Shown here piece by piece: positions 1-6,809 of a DNA stretch of 24,757 bases. The DNA comes from Candidatus Glassbacteria bacterium RIFCSPLOWO2_12_FULL_58_11 (lineage in GTDB: Bacteria; Gemmatimonadota; Glassbacteria; GWA2-58-10). Position 1 is the stretch's first letter. Every line of letters starts with the position of its first letter. The stretch spans positions 11,256 through 36,012 of the forward strand of contig MFIX01000186.1 in NCBI GenBank assembly GCA_001780825.1, read 5' to 3'. A program made the position numbers and the translations under genes. The notes under the pieces were generated by a model. That model was not told the origin of the DNA, made no database searches, and saw only the letters and a list, made by a program, of their open reading frames with translations.

Positions 1-236
1 AAGTTACTGTCAATGACAAGATCAGGTTCGCCGGTCTTTATGCCGGCTCAGCCGATTTTGAAAATTTCCCGCTCCCGATCGACAGCACCAATACTCTGGT
101 CAGCCTTTTTGATCTATATTTAAAAAACGGCGAGCCCAAGTTTCCAGGCTGGTTCGGCAAGGTGACTTTTGACTCGAACGGGCAGAAATTTTCCCTTTAT
201 CCGTATCCATCTACTAAAAAACCTCCGGGGGGATAG
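1..236 (+). CDS. 3' end of a secreted/lipoprotein-type protein, paralogue of the next gene (partial)
   Basis: The frame is open from the left edge (first full codon at 3) to the TAG at 234-236 and gives about 77 residues. It aligns with the C-terminus of the protein at 284-967: both have a hydrophobic strand with AG, then LVSLFD, then a V/I-TF-SNG-K/Q segment, then YPY-P and a glycine-rich end. This is a tandem paralogue pair separated by 47 nt. No known domain is recognised. The tail rich in Lys/Pro/Gly ends the protein. Function is unknown; a cell-surface role is inferred only from the lipoprotein signal of its neighbour. The 5' end lies outside the window, so the export signal of this copy cannot be seen. 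Confidence 0.75.
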   Translation, partial: VTVNDKIRFAGLYAGSADFENFPLPIDSTNTLVSLFDLYLKNGEPKFPGWFGKVTFDSNGQKFSLYPYPSTKKPPGG

Positions 237-283
237 AAACGGTTGAACCATATATCTACTGAAGCTAAGCAAAGGATGGAAAA

Positions 284-967
284 ATGACCGGGATAAAATT
301 GCTGGCCTGCGCTTTTCTGGCGGGGTGTCTGGCGCTGGCCTGCGGCGGCAGTGGTAAGGAAGACCCTCTGGCAACCGAGCTTGGCTCGACCGAGGGGCGG
401 CTGACCCTGGGCGGCAACGGCCCGAATCAGGCGGTCACCGATCTCAATGGACTGAATGTTGCGCAGACAATGAATGTGGCGTTTTTCGCGGTCTATACCA
501 AGACTGTCCAGGCCATGACCAAAGACCCTCAGGTGACCTCCAATCTCCGTATCACCGGGAACTACAGCGGGTATGCAATTGCCGATGGCGGAGGCGTGAC
601 GGATACGACAGGCGGCACTACGCAATCGTTCAGCTTTAAGCTGACGCTGTTCGATTATTCCGATGACGGGGCCTTGTTTTTCGGGGGTGCGCTCGAATGC
701 ACCGGGCTGATAGTGTGGACCGGCTCCCAAGGTGCGGCGAAAAATGTCTTCATCAAGGACACGATTGTCATGGCCGGGAACTATAAGGCCATTGCGGATT
801 ACGATCATTATATACTGCCGACCGACAGCAACGGCAACCTGGTCAGCCTGTTCGATACGCCGGGCCTGAACCAGATACCAAACCGGGACGGAGAGATCAC
901 CTTTACCTCGAATGGCAAGACAGTGAAAGTATATCCTTATGTTCCCAAGCCCGGCGGGGGATTGTGA
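284..967 (+). CDS. putative lipoprotein of unknown function
   Basis: This 227-residue protein starts at an ATG with a purine-rich AAGGATGG site just upstream. The N-terminus (MTGIKLLACAFLAGCLALAC) is a lipoprotein signal peptide. The lipobox LALAC-G puts the lipidated cysteine at residue 20, followed by a Gly/Ser linker. The rest is rich in Gly, Thr, Asn and aromatic residues and reads as mostly beta structure, without motifs I recognise. It is the second of two tandem paralogues; the first ends at 236. It is GC-rich like the flanking core DNA. It is followed by a terminator hairpin at 1007-1034. I assign no function; anchorage in the outer or inner membrane facing the periplasm is inferred from the signal. 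Confidence 0.8.
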   Translation: MTGIKLLACAFLAGCLALACGGSGKEDPLATELGSTEGRLTLGGNGPNQAVTDLNGLNVAQTMNVAFFAVYTKTVQAMTKDPQVTSNLRITGNYSGYAIADGGGVTDTTGGTTQSFSFKLTLFDYSDDGALFFGGALECTGLIVWTGSQGAAKNVFIKDTIVMAGNYKAIADYDHYILPTDSNGNLVSLFDTPGLNQIPNRDGEITFTSNGKTVKVYPYVPKPGGGL

Positions 968-1006
968 TTCACCGTCGGCGGCGCTTCCGCGGCAATACTG
1001 AAATAG

Positions 1007-1034
1007 AAAGGCCTGAATGTGCGTTTAGGCCTTT
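1007..1034 (-). terminator. intrinsic terminator downstream of decayed tRNA (probably bidirectional)
   Basis: Stem AAAGGCCT / AGGCCTTT with a 12-nt loop, followed by T residues on both strands. On the minus strand it lies just past the 3' end of the tRNA remnant at 1043-1090. On the plus strand it follows the lipoprotein gene. A clearly homologous hairpin with the same flank (CCATTTATGGTG) is at 3901-3930. Confidence 0.7.
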
Positions 1035-1042
1035 TCCATTTA

Positions 1043-1090
1043 TGGTGGGCCGCGAGCGAATCGAACCTGCGGCAGGCTGCTTAAAGGCGC
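1043..1090 (-). pseudogene. decayed tRNA 3' end (third copy of the tRNA-Lys att-type sequence)
   Basis: Read on the minus strand this stretch ends in a CCA. It keeps the T-loop core GGTTCGA and part of the anticodon arm, and matches the 3' half of the intact tRNA-Lys at 21782 at roughly four positions in five. Nothing upstream of the anticodon region is left, so no cloverleaf can form. The homologous terminator at 1007-1034 sits where a tRNA terminator should. It is best read as an old, eroded copy of the tRNA 3' end, either an ancient attachment-site repeat or a duplicated tRNA locus. Confidence 0.55.
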
Positions 1091-1150
1091 ATTTTATGAC
1101 ATTTCCGCCGATTCTCCGTACCCGATGGTCTTGGCAATAGCTATACTACT

Positions 1151-1169
1151 AATCAAGAATAACTTGATT
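1151..1169. promoter_or_regulatory. perfect inverted repeat upstream of the 1258 gene
   Basis: AATCAAG - 5 nt - CTTGATT, a perfect 7-bp dyad about 90 nt upstream of the GTG start at 1258. It could be an operator or a small hairpin. No promoter boxes are clear around it and no regulator is known for it. Confidence 0.3.
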
Positions 1170-1257
1170 TACGATTCCGGCCAAAGAGGTTAAAGTTAAA
1201 GGAATACCGCACAATTAACTGATCAACCAGTCTTCACCTGAACTTCTGGAGGATATT

Positions 1258-2127
1258 GTGTTCCGACGGCACGCTTCCCGGATTACCGGCTGTCTGGCCG
1301 CACTCGTGCTTATCGGCCTGGCCTGTCTTTCTCCGCTGTACTGCTCTCCGGTAATCTTCTCCGATGACTTTGAAACCGGTGAGCTGGCCGACCATTGGGA
1401 CCAGGTCAATATCCGTACCAAGGCCAACGGTGGCCTTGAAACCAATCCTGGACGCGTCAAATCGGGAAAACGCTCGCTCAAGCTTACCGCCACGGCCAGC
1501 AACGGCCAGTCATCGGTGGCCCAGGTGGTGCGCTTCTTTCTGCCCGGCTATGATAAACTCCACTATCGCTACTACGCTATGTTCGATAAAGATTTCGACC
1601 AGGGCAATTTCATGCACTGGACCATGATCGGCGGCAGCCGAACCGATGACAAGTATTCGGGGTTCGGCAAGGCCGGGATCAGACCGGACGGCACGGACTT
1701 TTTCACCGCCATGTTCGAGCCCGGCCGGGGAAATAAAAAATACCCGCCTCCCGGAGCGCTCCAGTTTTCTGTCAGCTACCCGGAAATGAAAGCCGCCGGG
1801 GATGGAGTTTACTGGACAAACTCAGTCCACCCGGAGGAGCCGGTGGTCCTCGAGCGGAACCGCTGGTACTGCCTGGAGGCCATGGTCAAGCTCAATGAGA
1901 TCGGCAAGACCGATGGCGAGCTGGCGTTCTGGGTGGATGGCAAAGAGCTCCTGCACGTGCGGGATTTTCACTGGCGGGACTCGGAGGTGCTGCGGCTGAA
2001 TTATTTCTGGTTCTCGGTGTACATCCATCAGGCCAGGCAGGACAACACCTGCTGGTACGATGACCTGGTTATCGGCACGGACTATGTCGGTCCGGAAACC
2101 GGCGCCAAATCCGCAGACGGCAAATGA
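1258..2127 (+). CDS. secreted concanavalin/LamG-fold protein, polysaccharide-lyase-like
   Basis: This 289-residue protein begins at GTG; CTGGAGG about 6 nt upstream supports this start. Residues 1-30 form a signal peptide with a hydrophobic core and small residues before the cleavage region. The mature part opens with a DDFETG-type strand, then W, then SGKRSLKL, and ends with W-Y-DDLVIGTDYVGP. Both ends are typical of jelly-roll (concanavalin-like) domains found in heparin-lyase/alginate-lyase-type polysaccharide lyases and related glycan-binding proteins. Several aromatic and charged residues (YYAMFDKDF, NRWYCLE) fit a carbohydrate groove. Known for the fold: binding or cleavage of polysaccharides. 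Inferred here: an exported glycan-active or glycan-binding protein; the catalytic class cannot be set from sequence alone. Its last codons recur as a remnant at 3804-3866. Confidence 0.65.
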   Translation: MFRRHASRITGCLAALVLIGLACLSPLYCSPVIFSDDFETGELADHWDQVNIRTKANGGLETNPGRVKSGKRSLKLTATASNGQSSVAQVVRFFLPGYDKLHYRYYAMFDKDFDQGNFMHWTMIGGSRTDDKYSGFGKAGIRPDGTDFFTAMFEPGRGNKKYPPPGALQFSVSYPEMKAAGDGVYWTNSVHPEEPVVLERNRWYCLEAMVKLNEIGKTDGELAFWVDGKELLHVRDFHWRDSEVLRLNYFWFSVYIHQARQDNTCWYDDLVIGTDYVGPETGAKSADGK

Positions 2128-2163
2128 ACCGGGAACGCTTTGTCCGGGGCGTCTGCCTGGTTC
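2101..2163 (+). repeat. 63-bp repeat, copy 1 (3' end of the 1258 gene and flank)
   Basis: This segment covers the last eight sense codons of the concanavalin-fold gene, its stop and 36 nt beyond. It aligns without gaps to 3804-3866 (48 of 63 identical), across the minus-strand gene at 2258-3709. The second copy is joined to a terminator and a tRNA fragment; this copy is not. Confidence 0.6.
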
Positions 2164-2257
2164 GATCCGCGGCACTGACGGAAGGAATGCCGGAGTAAGT
2201 CCTGAAGATGTTCCGGCAGCGCTTGCTGCACGTGCAGGATAACAGCACAAAGGTACG

Positions 2258-3709
2258 TTATTTCATTAAGACCATTTTCCTGGTCTGGGTAAATTCACCC
2301 GCAATCAGCTTATATAGATAAACTCCACTGCTGAAACCCCCGGCATTAAACTCGACAGTATACCTGCCGGGTGCTTTCAGCTCATCGACCAATGTCCTGA
2401 TTAACTGCCCTCTGATATTCAGTATCTCCAATCTGACAATTTTACTGAATAAGATCTCAAATTGTATCGTTGTAACCGGATTGAATGGATTTGGATAGTT
2501 TTTTGACAGCCGGTATCCTTTTCTGATATTCGGCGCGCCGGCGGGCTGAGCCTCCTTGCCCTCCAGATCTCCCTCGATACCGGATTCTTCCGGGTTTTTG
2601 GGATAAATTAAATAGGGCGTATAAGTTGAAATGGAATGAATGAAAAAACCCGAATTATTTATCTTGTCTGGAATTATGGCTTCCAATTCTATTCCCGATT
2701 CGGTAGTGAAAAACAGGTGCGGCCGGGCATTGAATTCCCGGCTGTACACAATGGTCGAACTGTCAGAATATATGACATTGTCCCCAAAGGATAATATCCG
2801 TGAGCTGTTACCGTATCTGTCCGCGATCACCAGCTCAGTGTTGCCTCCTTTTTCGCTCAAATAAACCAAATTCCTTCCATCCGGGGAAATAACCGGATTA
2901 TGGAGTATGACTTTATTTTCTGAATAAGTGAGCCGATCGACAAAATAAGGGTCCGCCGGGTCTATCTCGGCTATGTAACTTTTTCTTTTTTCCTGCACCG
3001 TAACAAGCAATTTATCTTCCGGGGCCCACCTGACCTCTATGTAGGCGCTTAGTTTTTTCGGAAATAACTTTATCTTATTCCCGCCCCCTGCAACATAAAC
3101 GGAACCATCCGCGACATATGCCAGTCGGCTTTGATCATTTGACATAGATGGCGAGCTTTCGTCAAGCTCAGCCGTGTTTGTAAGGGGAGTAATTTTCCCG
3201 TTGAGTGTAACTTTAATAATTTCCCAGTTATGGCGCGTATCCGTTGTGTCAAATGCGGCACAGATAACGTTCCCGGAGCCGTCCATGCAGATATCCTTAA
3301 TCGATACAAAGCCTTTGGCGCTTATTGAACCGGTAACGTCTGTCACTTTATCGCCGCTGCTCAGCATGAGATGTTCAGCCATATTTTCAGGATCATATAA
3401 AAGGAAAGCCAATGTCTTGGAATAGGTCTCTATCGGCAGCGGGAACTGGGCATATAAGGGCGGACAGATGAAATCAGAAATAAATTTGGATAGGGTAGGT
3501 ATTAAGCTATTTGGAGAGTTGACTTGTTGCTTGGATTGGGTGAAAAGGACCAGGAAAGCGATCAAGCTTAAAGCGGCAAATCCCCTTCCTGAATATCCGG
3601 TTTTATTGCCGCCTGACTGGGGGCTGCCTCTATTTTCAGCCGGAATATCGCTGCTCCTGTTCCTGGATTCTTTTTCTGTTTCCGAAGCATCCATTTGATT
3701 TTTCCCCAT
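2258..3709 (-). CDS. secreted WD40/TolB-like beta-propeller protein with C-terminal type IX sorting domain
   Basis: The protein is 483 residues from the ATG at 3709; a GTG at 3721 and an ATG at 3694 are alternative starts. A hydrophilic stretch of about 40 residues is followed by one hydrophobic segment (GFAALSLIAFLVLF), an export signal or anchor. The middle has repeats of the type SPDGRNLVYLSEKGG and NDQSRLAYVADGS, as in TolB/DPP-type propeller blades. The last 80 residues (YPNPFNP, then a hydrophobic beta strand, NIRGQLIRTL, PGRYTVEFNA, SSGVYLYKL, MVLMK) are a classic type IX secretion C-terminal sorting domain. Known role: sorting for export across the outer membrane and surface attachment. 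Function of the propeller is unknown. Its base composition is lower in GC than the genes on its left, and it lies between two copies of a 63-bp repeat, so it may be an insertion. Confidence 0.8.
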   Translation of the reverse strand: MGKNQMDASETEKESRNRSSDIPAENRGSPQSGGNKTGYSGRGFAALSLIAFLVLFTQSKQQVNSPNSLIPTLSKFISDFICPPLYAQFPLPIETYSKTLAFLLYDPENMAEHLMLSSGDKVTDVTGSISAKGFVSIKDICMDGSGNVICAAFDTTDTRHNWEIIKVTLNGKITPLTNTAELDESSPSMSNDQSRLAYVADGSVYVAGGGNKIKLFPKKLSAYIEVRWAPEDKLLVTVQEKRKSYIAEIDPADPYFVDRLTYSENKVILHNPVISPDGRNLVYLSEKGGNTELVIADRYGNSSRILSFGDNVIYSDSSTIVYSREFNARPHLFFTTESGIELEAIIPDKINNSGFFIHSISTYTPYLIYPKNPEESGIEGDLEGKEAQPAGAPNIRKGYRLSKNYPNPFNPVTTIQFEILFSKIVRLEILNIRGQLIRTLVDELKAPGRYTVEFNAGGFSSGVYLYKLIAGEFTQTRKMVLMK

Positions 3710-3803
3710 TAATCGTACCACTTAATATGAAAGAATTCAAGCAAACTTGAGTTTGCCTTCCTTTCAGGTACGTGTCCCGACATTCAAAAACAGGGTCAAA
3801 TCC

Positions 3804-3866
3804 GGCGCTAAATCCGGAGACGGCAATAAATATGTGAACAGTTTGTCCGGGTTGCCTGCCCGGTTC
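3804..3866 (+). repeat. 63-bp repeat, copy 2 (remnant of a concanavalin-fold gene 3' end)
   Basis: Gapless match (48/63) to 2101-2163. In the coding frame it would read SGAKSGDGNK against TGAKSADGK at the end of the 1258 gene, but no upstream body of such a gene exists here. It leads directly into the terminator at 3901-3930 and the tRNA fragment at 3938. It appears to be what is left of a duplicated gene end. Confidence 0.55.
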
Positions 3867-3900
3867 CCGCCCTCGGCGCTTTCGCGGCAAAGATAAAAGA

Positions 3901-3930
3901 AAAAGGCCTGCAGATGTATTCAGGCCTTTT
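3901..3930 (-). terminator. intrinsic terminator (former tRNA terminator)
   Basis: Perfect 10-bp stem AAAAGGCCTG / CAGGCCTTTT with a 10-nt loop. Read on the minus strand it starts 7 nt past the CCA of the tRNA fragment at 3938 and ends in TTTTTCTTTT. It is thus where the terminator of a minus-strand tRNA belongs. The intact tRNA-Lys at 21782 lacks such a hairpin at the same distance. This fits the terminator having been separated from its tRNA by an insertion. Confidence 0.75.
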
Positions 3931-3937
3931 CCATTTA

Positions 3938-3996
3938 TGGTGAGCCGTGCGGGAATCGAACCCACGATCCGCTGCTCCAAAGGCAGCTGCTCTACC
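3938..3996 (-). repeat. tRNA 3'-end fragment, left attachment repeat of the island
   Basis: 59 nt identical at 56 positions to 21782-21840, the 3' part of the intact tRNA-Lys, in the same orientation and including the encoded CCA, T-arm, variable loop and anticodon arm. Two of the three differences fall in the anticodon loop (TTG in the anticodon positions instead of TTT). Homology stops inside the D-loop; beyond 3996 there is no D-stem or acceptor 5' strand, so it is not a functional tRNA. The match extends 2 nt outward (TA) before the terminator spacer. This is the form left by integration of a tyrosine-recombinase element at a tRNA 3' end. Confidence 0.75.
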
Positions 3997-4458
3997 AGTT
4001 TCTCGATTGTAGCAATGCACCATATAATATAAAGAAGGCGCAACTAACGCCACTTTGCGTTAATCAACCTGAACACCATAGCTGACCAGCAAAAACCATA
4101 TATGACCTTAGATATACCAAAAGACTGCTAACAAAGTGCCCCCACCCGCCGAGTAGCTTCGGGGAGTAACGGTGGTGCGATATGCGGGAATATGCGAGGC
4201 GTGGTGTATGGGTGGAATTTTGGAATGCTATACTGCATTTTAACAAGCCTTACCTAAAATTGAATTTCCTCATCAAAACTCCACTCGCTTTCGAAGGGCA
4301 GGACAAGGGAAATAATTCTCAAACAAATCAGAAACGTGTAGGGTAGAAAAAGCGGCAAAAACTTATAACCCTATGCATTCTATAACTGTGGATCTAGAGC
4401 ACGATTTTAGGAGAAAAATTATAGCCAATAACCAACTCTAATAGACAAATAGGCGGCT
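3997..4458. other. gene-free AT-rich stretch inside the left island end
   Basis: About 460 nt without a credible reading frame. It holds one small perfect dyad (AACGC at 4046-4050, GCGTT at 4057-4061) some 50 nt inside the repeat, which could belong to a recombinase arm site. The stretch at 4141-4210 is GC-richer and may be debris of an older gene. I see no tRNA, transposase or CRISPR. Confidence 0.4.
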
Positions 4459-4854
4459 TCATAGACTGTCCTTTATGTATTTTGCACAAGAGATCAAATA
4501 TTGCAGTTGTTCTTTTACATAATCATCCCCTTTAACAGCTTCTCTGAGCCGACTTTCGCATAGACTCCAATTTCCGATCTTAACTAGCGCTTCAATAGTG
4601 TCAAAAAGATGGTTATACATCTTCTCTGTCATTTTGCAATCCAAAAATACCAATGCATTAAAAGCTTCATACACAACCTTGTTATCTTCATGTGTAAGCA
4701 TTCGAAAGAGCCATGGAGCGGCTGGAGGACCCAATTCTGCGAGACCGGATGCTCCAAATCCTTTATTCATTTCGTTAAGTGCATCGTTGATGGCATCTTC
4801 GTATAGTATTTCGACAGCAGGCACACTTCTGTCATTTATAAGTGTAATCTGCAT
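4459..4854 (-). CDS. small HEAT-repeat-like hypothetical protein
   Basis: 131 residues from an ATG with no clear ribosome binding site. The middle (GLAELGPPAAPWLFRML, then VVYEAFNALVFLD) has the look of one or two HEAT-type helical hairpins: Pro near the first helix, alternating hydrophobics, an AL-Leu pattern in the second. No signal peptide, no membrane segment. It stands alone on the minus strand between the left island end and the Rrf2 gene, in AT-rich DNA. Such short HEAT-like proteins are common in accessory DNA, sometimes as immunity or adaptor proteins, but nothing next to it (no toxin gene) supports that here. Function unknown. Confidence 0.55.
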   Translation of the reverse strand: MQITLINDRSVPAVEILYEDAINDALNEMNKGFGASGLAELGPPAAPWLFRMLTHEDNKVVYEAFNALVFLDCKMTEKMYNHLFDTIEALVKIGNWSLCESRLREAVKGDDYVKEQLQYLISCAKYIKDSL

Positions 4855-5030
4855 GGTTCAAAACCAACGCCCATGTGCGAATAAACAAATAAGAAAATCT
4901 TCAATCATACAAGAGTTTTTTACTGGAAGTCCATCCAAAGCAGTCATAATTTCGCAAGGATGGCACTTTGTAAAAATCTCTTTTTCCAATATTAGTCCAA
5001 AGTTTCTCTCAACAGGGAAATTCTGAAACC

Positions 5031-5062
5031 TTGACAGGCGAAAAAAGTTTAATATATATAAT
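5031..5062 (+). promoter_or_regulatory. sigma-70-type promoter of the Rrf2 gene
   Basis: A perfect TTGACA at 5031-5036 is followed by an A/T run holding TATATA (5055-5060, 18-nt spacer) and TATAAT (5057-5062, 20-nt spacer). Transcription would begin near 5067-5070, inside the palindrome at 5065-5088 and about 30 nt before the start codon. Confidence 0.6.
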
Positions 5063-5064
5063 TC

Positions 5065-5088
5065 CGACTAATCCAATTGAATCAGTCG
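5065..5088. promoter_or_regulatory. 24-bp imperfect palindrome, probable Rrf2 autoregulatory operator
   Basis: The arms CGACT and AGTCG flank a centre on AATT; 20 of 24 positions are symmetric. It lies between the -10 box and the start codon at 5101, over the likely transcription start. Rrf2 proteins bind such dyads as dimers and often repress their own genes, so autoregulation is the simple reading. Confidence 0.5.
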
Positions 5089-5100
5089 ACAAGGTTTGCT

Positions 5101-5550
5101 ATGCTGATTTCCAAAAAATGCCAGTACGCGCTGCGGGCCGTTTTCGAACTTGCCAAACGCTACTGTGAAAATCCTCTCAAGATTGCCGGAATAGCTCAAG
5201 CCCAAGCTATTCCGTCGAGGTTTCTGGAGGTTATCCTCTGCGAAATGAAAAAGGGCGGGTTCGTCCAGTCCCAGAGGGGGAACGAGGGCGGCTACTCTTT
5301 GGCGGTTAATCCCGAAGAACTCACGGTCGGCGAGGTAATTCGGTTCATCCAGGGACCGATGGGGCCGGTAAGTTGCTTGATCGAAAACGCAACAGAAAGT
5401 TGTCCCCTTTTGGGAGAGTGTGTGTTCCTGCCGATGTGGGAAAAAGTGCAAAAAACACTTAGCAGTATTTACGATAGTACCACTTTCGCCGAGCTCGTGG
5501 AACAGGAGAAGCGCACAACTATGGCTTATGCGCCGAGTTATTCGATTTGA
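5101..5550 (+). CDS. Rrf2-family transcriptional regulator with three conserved-type cysteines
   Basis: 149 residues from the ATG at 5101, chosen over the in-frame TTG at 5077 because AAGG sits 6 nt upstream and MLISKKCQYALRAVFELAK is the usual Rrf2 N-terminus. Residues 1-75 are the winged helix (LEVILCEMKKGGFVQSQRG, then GGYSLA in the wing). The dimer helix follows, and the C-terminal part holds C92, C101 and C107 (C-x8-C-x5-C). In IscR, NsrR and RirA three cysteines in this place hold an iron-sulfur cluster; the spacing here is closest to RirA-like spacing. Rrf2 members also include CymR, which controls cysteine metabolism with cysteine synthase. The next two genes are cysteine synthase and a siroheme reductase, so a sulfur, nitrite/NO or redox regulator of these genes is inferred. 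Confidence 0.85.
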   Translation: MLISKKCQYALRAVFELAKRYCENPLKIAGIAQAQAIPSRFLEVILCEMKKGGFVQSQRGNEGGYSLAVNPEELTVGEVIRFIQGPMGPVSCLIENATESCPLLGECVFLPMWEKVQKTLSSIYDSTTFAELVEQEKRTTMAYAPSYSI

Positions 5551-5581
5551 CAGCACGACTCCATATTTTTTTTGAGGTTTG

Positions 5582-5598
5582 TCGATCAATTCGATCGA
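5582..5598. promoter_or_regulatory. dyad TCGATC-N5-GATCGA upstream of cysteine synthase
   Basis: A perfect 6-bp inverted repeat lies between a weak -35 candidate (TTGTCG, 5579-5584) and TAATAA (5601-5606). It includes AATTCGATCGA, which recurs upstream of the reductase gene at 6761-6771. Operator role for the upstream Rrf2 protein is inferred. Confidence 0.4.
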
Positions 5599-5684
5599 GA
5601 TAATAATTTTATCAATCCAGCTTATTCTTTGGAAACTAGGCTGAGAACATTTTTATTACCAGCCAGGGAAAGCGCAGGATAAAA

Positions 5685-6683
5685 ATGGCCGACAAAACGA
5701 TAACGAAAACCAACCTGCCCTCGAACTACGCATTACGGCGTTTTGCAAGTCTCATCGATCTGATCGGGTCGGTTGATAACCCAACCCCTCTGGTGCGGAT
5801 CGAAAAACTTATGCCTGCCAATTCATTCGATCTTTACCTCAAACTGGAATGGTTCAACCCGTTCGGTTCGATCAAAGACCGCACCGCTTTGTTCCTGCTG
5901 AAAGGCATGGAGCAAAGGGGCGAGCTGGAGGGGAAGGAACTCGTGGAGCCGACCTCCGGCAACACCGGAATAGCTCTTGCCGGGTTAGCTGCATTGATGG
6001 GGAAGAAGCTAACGGTGACTATCCCCGAGGGAATTCCCGAAGAAAAAAAGCTGCTCCTGCGGATGCTGGGTGCCGAGGTGTGGCCGGCCTCCGACGACCT
6101 ATGCCCGGTCGACCACCCCAGGGATGGAGCAATCGCACTGGCCCACTCCCTGGTAAACAGCCAGAACGGCAGGAATCAATATGCAATGCCCAATCAATAC
6201 GACAATTGGGACAATGTCAAAGCTCATTACGAAACCACGGGGCCGGAAATCTGGAGGCAGACCGAGGGACAAATAAAATACTTTTTCGCCGGCTTCGGTA
6301 CCTGCGGAACGATCTCCGGGGTGGGGAGATACCTCAAGGAAAGAAATCCGGAAATCCAGGTGGTTGCCATAGAGCCGCAAAAAGGACACAGATTGCCCGG
6401 CCTGAAGAATCTCCAAGAATCCAAGCAGCCCTCGATACTCGACCGCAGTGTGATCGACCGTGTTGTGCGGGTCAATGACAATTCGGCCTATGCAACAACC
6501 CTTCGCTGTTTCCGGGAAGCGGGACTGATTGTAGGACCCTCCACCGGGGCCATCGTCCATGCAGCCATCGAATATGGAAATGATAAACAGGGACTGGCTG
6601 TAGCCATCTCCCCGGACAGTGGCTTCAAATATACAAGTTTCTTCGCCGATTTTTTAGGAGAAGAGGGCAAGCCCGTTGTCTGA
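5685..6683 (+). CDS. cysteine synthase family, PLP-dependent (CysK/CysM/O-phosphoserine sulfhydrylase type)
   Basis: 332 residues, ATG with AGGA 5 nt upstream. It carries the fold-type II PLP enzyme signatures in order: NPTPLVRI near residue 32, NPFGSIKDR with the Schiff-base lysine K64, the substrate loop TSGNTG near 99, the phosphate-binding loop GFGTCGTISG near 205, and a C-terminal SPDSG. Known reaction of the family: beta-replacement of O-acetylserine or O-phosphoserine with sulfide to give cysteine. The sequence does not tell which activated serine is used; the NPFGS form and the CGT (not GGT) loop are off the standard CysK pattern. It lies between the Rrf2 regulator and the siroheme reductase, which could supply sulfide. 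Cytoplasmic; no signal. Confidence 0.88.
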   Translation: MADKTITKTNLPSNYALRRFASLIDLIGSVDNPTPLVRIEKLMPANSFDLYLKLEWFNPFGSIKDRTALFLLKGMEQRGELEGKELVEPTSGNTGIALAGLAALMGKKLTVTIPEGIPEEKKLLLRMLGAEVWPASDDLCPVDHPRDGAIALAHSLVNSQNGRNQYAMPNQYDNWDNVKAHYETTGPEIWRQTEGQIKYFFAGFGTCGTISGVGRYLKERNPEIQVVAIEPQKGHRLPGLKNLQESKQPSILDRSVIDRVVRVNDNSAYATTLRCFREAGLIVGPSTGAIVHAAIEYGNDKQGLAVAISPDSGFKYTSFFADFLGEEGKPVV

Positions 6684-6760
6684 GACACTGGTAGTTGATC
6701 GCCCGCCTTTCAGGAAGATGGACTCAATAGAACATGAAACGAGATTTGGGCCAGTAAAAG

Positions 6761-6787
6761 AATTCGATCGAAAGAACTGTACCAGTT
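6761..6787. promoter_or_regulatory. shared AATTCGATCGA site and adjacent AACTG-N3-CAGTT dyad upstream of the reductase
   Basis: AATTCGATCGA at 6761-6771 repeats the 11-mer at 5588-5598 in front of cysteine synthase and forms the palindrome TTCGATCGAA. A second perfect dyad, AACTG-TAC-CAGTT, follows at 6775-6787, ending 11 nt before the GGAGAG ribosome site. Both are candidate operator sites. Confidence 0.4.
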
Positions 6788-6809
6788 ATTTCTTTATTGG
6801 AGAGACTCA

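Noticed and set aside
197..808. Minus-strand open frame of 203 codons
   Set aside because: Opposite to the lipoprotein gene, which has a clear lipobox and a paralogue. The antisense product shows no signal or domain.
3636..4043. Minus-strand frame crossing the tRNA fragment, terminator and repeat
   Set aside because: It runs over a tRNA remnant and a hairpin and shows no recognisable protein.
4064..4246. Short minus-strand frame in the gene-free stretch
   Set aside because: 60 codons, no ribosome site, odd composition, no similarity I recognise.
4040..4260. Integron attC-like sequence (AACGC/GCGTT, TAACAAG)
   Set aside because: No paired R and L boxes with the right spacing and no cassette array or integron integrase.
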